From: Actinomycetota bacterium | GTDB taxonomy: Bacteria; Actinomycetota; Actinomycetes; Nanopelagicales; Nanopelagicaceae | NCBI GenBank assembly: GCA_947371865.1 | Contig: CANBRH010000001.1 | Span: 1 to 64,000, forward strand | Reading direction: 5' to 3' | DNA: 64,000 nucleotides | Shown: one piece after another, positions 1 through 6,644 of the stretch | How the letters are laid out: each line of letters starts with the position of its first letter | Numbering within the stretch: the stretch's first letter is position 1 | The notes under the pieces: generated by a model | Told to the model about the DNA's origin: nothing | The model's database searches: none | What the model saw: the letters and a program-made list of their open reading frames with translations, nothing else | Made by a program: the position numbers and the translations under genes

Positions 1-434
1 TCCGAAGAATTTTCTTCAGAACCTGATGTAGGAGGCACCAAGGATGGTGAAGCATCTGGAGAAGTAGTCCCGACAGGGGTCGAATTTAGTTTTGGTTCAT
101 TCGAATTTCCAGAAATGGATTTGCTGATGGCGACTATGGGCTTACTTACGGCGGTGCTGACGCTATGAACAATCTGCTTGATATCCGTGGTCACGCGTTC
201 TGGAAGTAAGCCGGCATAAGCTAGTGAAGGTACCGCAATGACAATGGTGACGGTCGGAATAACCAGACGTTTGATCCAACGATGGGTTGGAACTGGTTTG
301 GCAGAAGAGAACTCTTGAATCAAATTGGCCAGTACATGTGCATCCTCGGGAACAGGAGTGGCAGCAAAGGCGCGAAGCTCTTGGAAGATCTCGTTATTAG
401 TAATTTCTTCAAATGGATCTTTGGCATTGCTCAT
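1..434 (-). CDS. Putative sigma-factor partner membrane protein (partial)
   Basis: The reading frame starts at ATG 434 and runs off the window edge, leaving about 144 residues. Its ATG overlaps the TGA of the ECF sigma gene (ATGA, 431-434), so the two are translationally coupled. Residues 1-55 are an acidic cytoplasmic-type segment, residues 56-75 form one membrane segment (WIKRLVIPTVTIVIAVPSLA), and the remainder is a Ser/Thr/Pro-rich region expected outside the cell. One membrane span and coupling to a sigma gene fit an anti-sigma factor, but I see no zinc-binding HxxxCxxC motif, so the anti-sigma role is inferred from position only. The C-terminus is not in the window. Confidence 0.6.
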   Translation of the reverse strand, partial: MSNAKDPFEEITNNEIFQELRAFAATPVPEDAHVLANLIQEFSSAKPVPTHRWIKRLVIPTVTIVIAVPSLAYAGLLPERVTTDIKQIVHSVSTAVSKPIVAISKSISGNSNEPKLNSTPVGTTSPDASPSLVPPTSGSEENSS

Positions 435-1024
435 ATCTGTTCACCCCCAAGAATTTCCTTTAACGAAGTCAACCCGCGGTGGGCGAGCACTCGAACTGAA
501 TTAGAACTTTTCTTAACGATCTTCGCGGTTTCCTCGACAGAGAGGTCGGAGACGATGCGCAGCAACAATATTTCAGATTGAGCTGGTGGTAACTTCTGAA
601 TCGCCTCGACAATTCGCTTCACCGACTCGGAACCCTCAAACTCTTTTTCCACCGTGGAAGGGCTGGGAATCCAAAAGGCTTCTTCGAGTTCGGCAGTAGG
701 GCGCACCTGACGGTCGCGAATGCGAACTGCGTCGATAATCCGGTTGCGCGCGATGGTATAAAGCCAGGCCGCAAATTCGGTGGGACCGCCATTGAAAGAG
801 CGGATATCGCGAGCCACGTTTAACCAGGTCTCTGAAACAACTTCGTCGGCGTCGATGGTGCTGCCATAAAGTTTAGATTGAACAAAACGCGTCAACCGAG
901 AATTGTGAAATCTCCACAGCGTGGTAAATCCATTCTCGTTCCCATTGCGAGCGCTTTTGAGGGCAGCACTTAACACCTCCTCGGCATCATCCGGGAGCGA
1001 GCCATGTGTCCCACGTTCGCTCAT
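431..1024 (-). CDS. ECF-family RNA polymerase sigma factor
   Basis: An alternative sigma factor of the extracytoplasmic-function group. Region 2 lies at about residues 35-90 (DADEVVSETWLNVARDI, then AAWLYTIARNRIIDAVR, the usual -10 binding helix) and region 4 at about 135-190 (LPPAQSEILLLRIVSDLSVE and a helix-turn-helix). I chose ATG 1024 (MSERGTHG...), with GGGG about 6 bases upstream; a longer frame from TTG 1063 adds an N-terminus unlike sigma factors. It is followed directly by a one-span membrane protein that may be its regulator. Family assignment is solid; the regulon and signal cannot be read from the window. Confidence 0.9.
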   Translation of the reverse strand: MSERGTHGSLPDDAEEVLSAALKSARNGNENGFTTLWRFHNSRLTRFVQSKLYGSTIDADEVVSETWLNVARDIRSFNGGPTEFAAWLYTIARNRIIDAVRIRDRQVRPTAELEEAFWIPSPSTVEKEFEGSESVKRIVEAIQKLPPAQSEILLLRIVSDLSVEETAKIVKKSSNSVRVLAHRGLTSLKEILGGEQI

Positions 1025-1180
1025 AAACGCCCCAAAAATGACGTTACAAAGAGGTAAGCGCAAAGAATTTGCGATTCATTACAGGCAGAAGCGCTATTTC
1101 TGGGGGAAACAGAAGTAGACACGGGCGAAGGATATGAGAAGAGGTGTGAATTTAGCCTTAAATTGCCTGAGTACTTACCG

Positions 1181-1810
1181 CTAGTTTGCCGTGACTAACA
1201 ACGGCATCATCACATCATCGATGAAATTTTCGATTTCACTTCGATTGGGTGGCCGGCCCTCGAAAGTGATGGATTGCATGACAAAGGCGATGGGGAGATT
1301 GGCAATGACCGGAGAAATCGCACCGCTCTTTATTAATCCAGCGTCGGCAGCAAGTTTTAATGAGTTGAGGAGTTGGGCTTTTCGAGGATTGATGATCTGG
1401 GCCTCAGCAGCCTGGGCCAACTTTGGCTCTCTCTGAAAGGCAGAGAAGCAGCCTGCCATCGCTTTGCCCAAAACACCGGAGAAGGATTCACTCATGGAAG
1501 ACATTTTGGAGATTAATCCAGAGCGCAGATCGGTAAAGTCCAAGGGTATTTCGCACCTATTGAGCTCATATTCCAGCGCATCGACCACTAAATCGACCTT
1601 GGAGTGCCAACGACGATAAAGGCTGGCTTTACCGGTGTGGGCCAGATGAGCCACGCCCTCAAAGGTAAGACCGGAATATCCCTCTTGAGCGAGAATCTCG
1701 ATGGTGGCCGCAAAGATGGCAGCAACTAGGTTCTCCCCTCGCCGGCGCAAGACACACGCCTGGTCTAAGGAACGGTTGCGTTCCTTAGCGGGAGTTGTTA
1801 ACCTACTCAT
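1181..1810 (-). CDS. TetR/AcrR-family transcriptional repressor
   Basis: An N-terminal helix-turn-helix (ATIEILAQEGYSGLTFEGVA, then GKASLYRRWHSKVDLV) is followed by a ligand-binding helical domain. It is divergent from a 14-span MFS exporter at 1901, the classic arrangement of a local drug-efflux repressor. The start at ATG 1810 is supported by a leaderless promoter: TATCGT (complement of 1818-1823) ends 7 bases before the ATG. That -10 lies inside an inverted repeat (1816-1829), implying autoregulation. A longer frame to 1870 would run through this operator and is unlikely. The ligand is unknown. Confidence 0.9.
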   Translation of the reverse strand: MSRLTTPAKERNRSLDQACVLRRRGENLVAAIFAATIEILAQEGYSGLTFEGVAHLAHTGKASLYRRWHSKVDLVVDALEYELNRCEIPLDFTDLRSGLISKMSSMSESFSGVLGKAMAGCFSAFQREPKLAQAAEAQIINPRKAQLLNSLKLAADAGLIKSGAISPVIANLPIAFVMQSITFEGRPPNRSEIENFIDDVMMPLLVTAN

Positions 1811-1815
1811 ATAGA

Positions 1816-1829
1816 GAACGATACCGTTC
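1816..1829. promoter_or_regulatory. Probable TetR operator over the tetR -10
   Basis: GAACG-ATAC-CGTTC, a 14-bp near-perfect palindrome (12 of 14 positions symmetric), lies between the divergent TetR and MFS genes. It contains the -10 hexamer TATCGT of the repressor gene on the minus strand, so bound repressor would block its own promoter and could also affect the exporter. Confidence 0.55.
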
Positions 1830-1900
1830 ATTAACACAAAGTTGCTACACATGTTCTTAGTAAGAGCCACCGCAACTGAACAATTAAAGGGGTAACACTC

Positions 1901-3373
1901 ATGACCGAGTTAACGAAAACAGAAACCGTAGACGGTTTAGATCCCAACCGCTGGCGCGCACTGCTGGTTATCGCTATCGCTTCCCTCATGGTGGTTCTTG
2001 ATGCTTCTATCGTCAATATTGCCCTTCCCAGCGCCCAGAAAGCCCTCCACATCACCAATGCCAATCGTCAATGGGTCGTTACTGCCTATTCCCTTGCCTT
2101 TGGAAGTTTGCTTTTGCTAGGTGGACGTATCGCCGACTTCGTTGGCCGTAAGAAGATTTTCATCATTGGTTTGATCGGTTTTGCTGGTGCCTCAGCTCTT
2201 GGTGGCATCGCTTCCACTCAAGCAATGCTCTTTGGATCCCGAGCACTGCAAGGAGCTTTTGGCGCACTCCTAGCCCCAGCTGCGCTATCGCTTATCAACG
2301 TAACTTTCACGGTTCCCAAAGAGCGCGCAAAAGCCTTCGGTGTTTACGGCGCTATCTCTGGTGGCGGAGCTGCCATTGGTTTGATCCTCGGTGGAACCCT
2401 GACCGAATATGCCAACTGGCGCTGGTGCCTTGGAGTTAACGTGCCTATTGCTTTGATTGCAGTCCTCTTGGCTATCCCCTTCATCAAGGAATCCCATGCG
2501 GAAGGAAACCGTTCCTACGATATTCCTGGTGCTATCACTGCAACTCTTGGGCTGGTCTCCCTGGTCTACGGATTTAGCCAAGCGGCAACAAAAGGCTGGT
2601 TGAAATCGGGAACATACGAGTTCTTTATTCTCGCTGCAGTTCTTCTCATTGCCTTCATCTTGATCCAAACTCAAGTGAAAAATCCATTGATGCCTCTCCG
2701 TGTTCTCAATGATCGAAATCGCGGTGGATCATATTTGGCAACTCTTCTCGTCGGAACTGGACTCTTCGCGATGTTCCTTTTCCTCTCCATTTATATGCAG
2801 AGCTTCTTGCATTACTCATCGCTTCGCTCTGGTTTTGCATTCTTGCCATTCTCCATGGGCGTTATTCTCTTTGCTGGTGTCGCGGCGCAGTTATTGCCAA
2901 AGGTCGGCCCACGCCCACTAATGGTGACCGGACTTGTAGGCGCATCTGCGGGATTGCTCTTACTCTCTCGCATCACGCCAACTTCTTCGTACACCACACA
3001 TCTATTGCCAGCAATGGTTTTGATGAGCACCAGCATGGCGCTCTTCTTTATTCCAAGCGCCAGTACTGGTTTGCACAATGCCGGGCTACATGATGCGGGC
3101 GTTGCTAGTGCCATGATCAATACCAGCCAACAAATTGGTGGTTCACTCGGAGCGGCCTTGCTCAACACGGTTGCCATCAGTTCTGCAACTGCATTTGCTA
3201 AAGGTCACACCTCACTCGGAGCGCAAACTCAGGCTTACGCGGCCGTTCACGGGTTCTCTACTGCGTTCAAGTTCGGAGCTGGCTTCTTGTTCCTCGGCGC
3301 TTTGGTCTCGTTCTTTATGATCAATATCGGCAAGGAATCACTTGTTGAATCCGAAACCGGAGCACTGATCTAA
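1901..3373 (+). CDS. DHA2-family MFS multidrug exporter (14-span)
   Basis: 490 residues, the usual length for 14-span proton-coupled exporters of the EmrB/QacA type. Visible family motifs are LDASIVNIALPS in TM1 (motif D1), GGRIADFVGRKK in loop 2-3 (motif A) and an antiporter-type motif C region (GGGAAIGLILGGTLTEYANWR). A good Shine-Dalgarno (AAAGGGG, 1886-1892) precedes ATG 1901. It is divergent from a TetR repressor that probably controls it. Its stop overlaps the stop of the convergent CopC-like gene by 4 bases. Exact substrates cannot be told. Confidence 0.93.
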   Translation: MTELTKTETVDGLDPNRWRALLVIAIASLMVVLDASIVNIALPSAQKALHITNANRQWVVTAYSLAFGSLLLLGGRIADFVGRKKIFIIGLIGFAGASALGGIASTQAMLFGSRALQGAFGALLAPAALSLINVTFTVPKERAKAFGVYGAISGGGAAIGLILGGTLTEYANWRWCLGVNVPIALIAVLLAIPFIKESHAEGNRSYDIPGAITATLGLVSLVYGFSQAATKGWLKSGTYEFFILAAVLLIAFILIQTQVKNPLMPLRVLNDRNRGGSYLATLLVGTGLFAMFLFLSIYMQSFLHYSSLRSGFAFLPFSMGVILFAGVAAQLLPKVGPRPLMVTGLVGASAGLLLLSRITPTSSYTTHLLPAMVLMSTSMALFFIPSASTGLHNAGLHDAGVASAMINTSQQIGGSLGAALLNTVAISSATAFAKGHTSLGAQTQAYAAVHGFSTAFKFGAGFLFLGALVSFFMINIGKESLVESETGALI

Positions 3374-3915
3374 TCTCGTTTATAAATCCAAAGCCCGAAA
3401 AGTAAGGCTAAGACAATTAGCACCGTGGTGGTCGCGTAGATAGCCGTATGGCTCTTTGCTTCTTGATGAGCTACCACGGTTGCCGATGGCGAAGAGTTCG
3501 GAGTAACTTCCGAACTCTTTCCATATGTAAAAGTGAGTTCACCTTCAACAATATGACCATCTTGGGCAGCAACTCTATAATTAACCAGAACAATCCCCTG
3601 GACGTCATTCGCCAATAAAGTGGTTGTTGTTACATTTTTGGAAACTGAGGTTGATCCACTGACTTGTTTTCCCTGAGCATTTGTAACCGTCACAAAATTA
3701 ATTTCTTGAGAGCTCAACGTTTGCAAATCTTCGGCAAAGGTAAGGACCAGTTCGCTGGGCCAACTGGAAAGAACTTGGCCATTGCTGGGCGAACTTGAAA
3801 CCAGAGTTGTGTGCGCGCTGGCTACTCCCGAAAAGTTCGAGGAGAAAATTGAAATGCACCCAGCCATGAGAATGACCGTCATCTTGCGAAGGCGTTGCAA
3901 GTAGCCTGTTTTCAT
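3370..3915 (-). CDS. CopC/YcnJ-type copper-resistance domain protein, membrane-anchored
   Basis: A signal peptide (about residues 1-34, cleavage near VASA-HTTL) leaves a mature N-terminal His, the first copper ligand in CopC proteins. The beta-sandwich follows with family signatures SSPSNGQVLSSWPSELVLTF and NYRVAAQDGHIVEGELTF, whose DGH supplies a second ligand. A Ser/Thr linker and one C-terminal span (about 158-176, IYATTTVLIVLALLFGLWIY) with a KRD tail anchor it outside the membrane. Many actinobacterial relatives sit beside copD; here there is no CopD neighbour, so copper handling is inferred from family only. Confidence 0.85.
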   Translation of the reverse strand: MKTGYLQRLRKMTVILMAGCISIFSSNFSGVASAHTTLVSSSPSNGQVLSSWPSELVLTFAEDLQTLSSQEINFVTVTNAQGKQVSGSTSVSKNVTTTTLLANDVQGIVLVNYRVAAQDGHIVEGELTFTYGKSSEVTPNSSPSATVVAHQEAKSHTAIYATTTVLIVLALLFGLWIYKRD

Positions 3916-3921
3916 GGAATT

Positions 3922-3949
3922 TTAACCCTTCGCGTACTTTTGCTAGTGT
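3922..3949 (+). promoter_or_regulatory. Promoter of the SAM-IV riboswitch/ABC operon
   Basis: TTAACC (3922-3927) and TAGTGT (3944-3949, preceded by TGC as an extended -10) are 16 bases apart. They predict a start near 3956, exactly where the riboswitch begins. Confidence 0.5.
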
Positions 3950-3954
3950 TCATC

Positions 3955-4075
3955 TCGGTCAAGAGTATCGAAATCAAGCCCCGGCTTTTCGGTCGGCAAC
4001 CCTCCTCCGCGGTGGGGTGCTCCGGGTGAGGACCAGGCCAGAAAGTCTGGCAAGCGCGGGCCATCGGCCCCGTCT
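3955..4075 (+). promoter_or_regulatory. SAM-IV riboswitch
   Basis: The leader matches my recollection of the actinobacterial SAM-IV aptamer base for base in the core: GGTC (3957-3960) pairs with GACC (4030-4033); between them are ATCAAGCCCCGGC, GGTCGGCAACCCTCC, CCGCGGTGGGGTGC and CCGGGTGAGGACCAGG. It is followed by a small hairpin (CCAG-AAAGT-CTGG) and the conserved CAAGCGCGGG. A hairpin GGGCC-ATC-GGCCC (4058-4070) followed by CGTCTTTTCTT may be the expression platform (terminator). SAM-IV senses S-adenosylmethionine and usually shuts off sulfur amino-acid genes. Its place here, 40 bases before an amino-acid ABC transporter, points to methionine or another sulfur amino acid as the substrate. 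Confidence 0.85.
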
Positions 4076-4114
4076 TTTCTTGTGGCGCCTGCTGCGCCCG
4101 CGAAAGGTAAGACA

Positions 4115-4963
4115 GTGAAAAAATATCTCAGCCTCGCCCTCGGCGTTATAACTCTCGCCGCAACGTTGGTCGTTGCCGACATCTCCAATGCCGCACCTAA
4201 AGCTGCATCAGCGAGCTGCAAAGCTGGCGCACTTTCCACAGTGAAGTCCGGATTCATCACAGTGGGAACTGACGATCCTGCTTATGGCCCATGGTTCGAT
4301 AGCAACACTCCTTCTAACGGTAAAGGTTTCGAGTCAGCGATCGCATTTGCAGTCGCCAAATAACTTGGATATCCAGCCTCAAAAGTAAAATGGGTAAAGG
4401 CACCCTTCAACACAGTTATCCAACCTGGTAAGAAATCTTTCGACTTCGATATAAACGAAGTTTCTATCACTGCCGAGCGCAAGAAGGCCGTTGATTTCTC
4501 TTCCGGCTATTACGATGTAGCTCAAGCTTTAATCACCACAAAGACTTCCAAAATTGCCGGAGCTAAAACCATTGCTGACCTCAAAGGCGCAAAGCTTGGT
4601 GCCGAGGTTGGAACAACTTCATATGCAACGATCACAGGAGTCATCAAGCCAACAGCTGGCCCAGCCGTCTTCGATAGTAATGACATCGCTAAGCAATCAT
4701 TGATCAATGGACAAATCGACGGCCTGGTCGTGGATTTGCCTACTGCCTTTTATATTCGCGATGCAGAGTTAAAGAACGGCGTCATCGTTGGCCAATTCGC
4801 GCCTAAAACTGGTGGCGAACAATTCGGCCTGGTCCTCTCTAAAGGAAGTCCACTCACAGCCTGTGTCACTAAGGCTGTCGACGCTCTACGTGGAAATGGA
4901 TCGCTCAAGACCATCACAGCCAAATGGCTCTCAGGTACTGTCGGCGCACCAGTTCTTAAGTAA
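4115..4963 (+). pseudogene. Amino-acid ABC transporter substrate-binding protein, interrupted by in-frame TAA
   Basis: A family-3 solute-binding protein. From GTG 4115 (Shine-Dalgarno GAAAGG, 4102-4107) it has a signal peptide (KKYLSLALGVITLAATLVVA), then a binding domain starting KSGFITVGTDDPAYGPW. The frame stops at TAA 4361-4363 (codon 83), just after AIAFAVAK. The same frame then resumes without any shift: LGYPASKVKWVKAPFNTVI, the family signature FDFDINEVSITAERKKAVDF, and a normal end at 4963. Homologues usually have Lys or Gln at this place, so one base change (AAA or CAA to TAA) explains it. Without the stop it would be 282 residues, a normal length. It could be a real nonsense mutation, a sequence error or a read-through site. 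The permease and ATPase downstream are intact. Confidence 0.85.
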
Positions 4964-4993
4964 TCTCGGCACGACCCGGCCATATATAAGTTC

Positions 4994-5062
4994 GGAGGCT
5001 AGATGTCTTATCAACCTTCCCCGCTGCGTTTGCAGCGGGAGGAGGCTAGACGTCTAGCCTCT
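4994..5062 (+). promoter_or_regulatory. RNA structure masking the permease ribosome site and start codon
   Basis: GGAGGCTAGATGTCT (4994-5008), which holds the Shine-Dalgarno GGAGG and ATG 5003, can pair with AGACGTCTAGCCTCT (5048-5062) in a 15-bp helix with only two G-U pairs. It would enclose a strong hairpin CCCGCTGC-GTTT-GCAGCGGG (5020-5039). The distal arm can instead fold on itself, because GAGGCTAGAC/GTCTAGCCTC (5042-5061) is a perfect 20-bp palindrome. The two folds exclude each other, as in a translational switch. Confidence 0.55.
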
Positions 5063-5851
5063 CGGCGTTCTACCTGGCTGGCTCTCAGCAGCACGGTCGT
5101 CGTCGGGATTGTTCTCATCTTTGTAGTGACAGGTGCCTCGGGATTTGATCGGGTGCGCGAAACTTTCTTTAGCGCTCACTATGCGTGGAAAGCGCTCCCA
5201 CAAGTGCTTTCTGGGCTCTGGCTCAATCTGCGAGTCATGCTTATCGCAGAGATTTTCGTGTTGATTTTTGGTCTGCTTATCGCGTTGGCTCGCACTACAA
5301 AGAGCCCAGTGCTGTTACCCGTCCGATTACTGGCGGCGGCCTACACCGACATCTTCCGTGGTCTTCCACTCTTATTAGTGCTCTTGCTCGTTGGTTTAGG
5401 AATTCCCGGACTTCAGATCTCGTGGTTGCCAAATTCAGCGGTATTGCTCGGAACGGTTTCTCTAGTACTTACCTACTCGGCATATGTGGCCGAAGTTATT
5501 CGAGCCGGTATTGAGGCCGTCAACCCCGCTCAACGGATGGCAGCTCGCGCGTTGGGATTGACCCAATCACAAACTCAACGCTTCGTGATTCTGCCTCAGG
5601 CGCTAAGAAAAGTGACTCCCCCTCTTCTTAATGACTTGGTATCACTTCAAAAAGATTCGGGTTTGATCTCTGTTCTTGGTGCGATCGATGCCATTCGAGC
5701 GGCCGGCATACAGACCGCTCAATCATTCAACTTCACACCTTACTTAGTAGCCGGTGCACTCTTTGTAGCACTGACCATCCCGCTGACAAGATTTACTGAT
5801 TGGCTTACGCGCAGGCAAGATCGTGCCCGTCAGCAACAAGGACAGTGGTAG
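5003..5851 (+). CDS. Amino-acid ABC transporter permease (His/Glu/Gln/Arg family)
   Basis: 282 residues. A cytoplasmic N-terminal tail is followed by membrane segments starting near residue 25, then the type-1 permease core (LRVMLIAEIFVLIFGLLIAL, DIFRGLPLLLVLLL). The EAA loop that docks on the ATPase reads GIEAVNPAQRMAARALGL...ILPQALRKVTPPLLND. It lies 39 bases after the binding-protein frame and 2 bases before the ATPase, in a SAM-IV-controlled operon, so methionine or a related sulfur amino acid is the likely cargo. Its Shine-Dalgarno and start codon can be hidden in a 15-bp RNA helix. One permease gene implies a homodimer. Confidence 0.93.
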   Translation: MSYQPSPLRLQREEARRLASRRSTWLALSSTVVVGIVLIFVVTGASGFDRVRETFFSAHYAWKALPQVLSGLWLNLRVMLIAEIFVLIFGLLIALARTTKSPVLLPVRLLAAAYTDIFRGLPLLLVLLLVGLGIPGLQISWLPNSAVLLGTVSLVLTYSAYVAEVIRAGIEAVNPAQRMAARALGLTQSQTQRFVILPQALRKVTPPLLNDLVSLQKDSGLISVLGAIDAIRAAGIQTAQSFNFTPYLVAGALFVALTIPLTRFTDWLTRRQDRARQQQGQW

Positions 5852-5853
5852 TT

Positions 5854-6603
5854 ATGACCAGCAATATTCTGGAGATAAAGAATCTCCGCAAATCCTTTGG
5901 CGAAGACTTGGTGCTACAAAATCTTTGCTTGGCGATTCCAGAACACAGCGTTAAGGTCTTAATTGGCGCGAGCGGATCGGGCAAGAGCACACTTTTACGC
6001 TGCGTAAATTTGCTGGAAGCGATCGACGATGGTGAAATTTTCCTAGACGGTGAAGACATCTCCGCCTTTGGCGTCAACCCCGACACCGTCAGATCCAGCA
6101 TTGGCTCGGTCTTTCAATCTTTCAATCTCTTTCCTCATCTCAGCGTCTTGGAAAACATCACCTTGGCGCCTAGACATGTTCATGGGAAATCGAAGAATGA
6201 AGCAGATGCCGAAGCAATGGAATTATTATCTCGATTTGGTTTGGCCGAAAAGGCTCACCAATACCCCGACCTCTTGAGTGGTGGCCAACAACAACGTGTG
6301 GCGATCCTGCGAGCGGTCATCAATCGCCCCAAAGTGCTCCTTCTCGATGAAGTGACGAGTGCCCTTGACCCGATTCTCATCGCCGAAGTTCTCTCCCTTA
6401 TTTCCGAACTCAAAACGGCAGGTATGACGATGATGATCGCGACTCACGAAATGGGCTTTGCCCGTCAGGTGGCCGATGAACTCCTTTTTCTTCACAACGG
6501 TCGAATTTGCGAGGTAGGCGATCCGACTCTTCTGTTGGAAAGCCCCAAAACGCCCGAACTGCAGGCCTTCCTGGCCGCCCTTCGGGGCGCTGGACGACTG
6601 TAA
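5854..6603 (+). CDS. Amino-acid ABC transporter ATP-binding protein
   Basis: 249 residues from ATG 5854, two bases after the permease stop. All ABC ATPase motifs are present: Walker A GASGSGKST, Q-loop in GSVFQSFNLFPHLSVLENI, signature LSGGQQQRVAILRA, Walker B VLLLDEVTSALDP and switch His in IATHEMGFA. It energises the permease encoded just upstream. A longer frame to 5800 overlaps the permease and is not needed. The signature region differs slightly from the usual QRVAIARA (ILRA), a tolerated change. Substrate inferred from the SAM-IV leader: a sulfur amino acid. Confidence 0.95.
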   Translation: MTSNILEIKNLRKSFGEDLVLQNLCLAIPEHSVKVLIGASGSGKSTLLRCVNLLEAIDDGEIFLDGEDISAFGVNPDTVRSSIGSVFQSFNLFPHLSVLENITLAPRHVHGKSKNEADAEAMELLSRFGLAEKAHQYPDLLSGGQQQRVAILRAVINRPKVLLLDEVTSALDPILIAEVLSLISELKTAGMTMMIATHEMGFARQVADELLFLHNGRICEVGDPTLLLESPKTPELQAFLAALRGAGRL

Positions 6604-6615
6604 TTCAAGATGCAG

Positions 6616-6632
6616 ATGCAAATCATTCGCAA
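6616..6632. promoter_or_regulatory. Nur-like (nickel-responsive Fur family) operator
   Basis: ATGCAA-ATCAT-TCGCAA fits the Streptomyces Nur box tTGCaa-N5-ttGCAA. It abuts the -10 hexamer TAACCT (6633-6638), which ends 6 bases before ATG 6645 of the nickel/cobalt permease, so a bound repressor would cover the core promoter. The Nur gene itself is not in the window. Confidence 0.5.
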
Positions 6633-6644
6633 TAACCTTCTCCT

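Noticed and set aside
3943..4260. Open frame on the minus strand across the riboswitch
   Set aside because: It only mirrors the structured, GC-rich leader and has no protein family resemblance.
6603..6644. Cobalamin riboswitch before the Ni/Co permease
   Set aside because: Only 41 bases are available, far too short for the aptamer.
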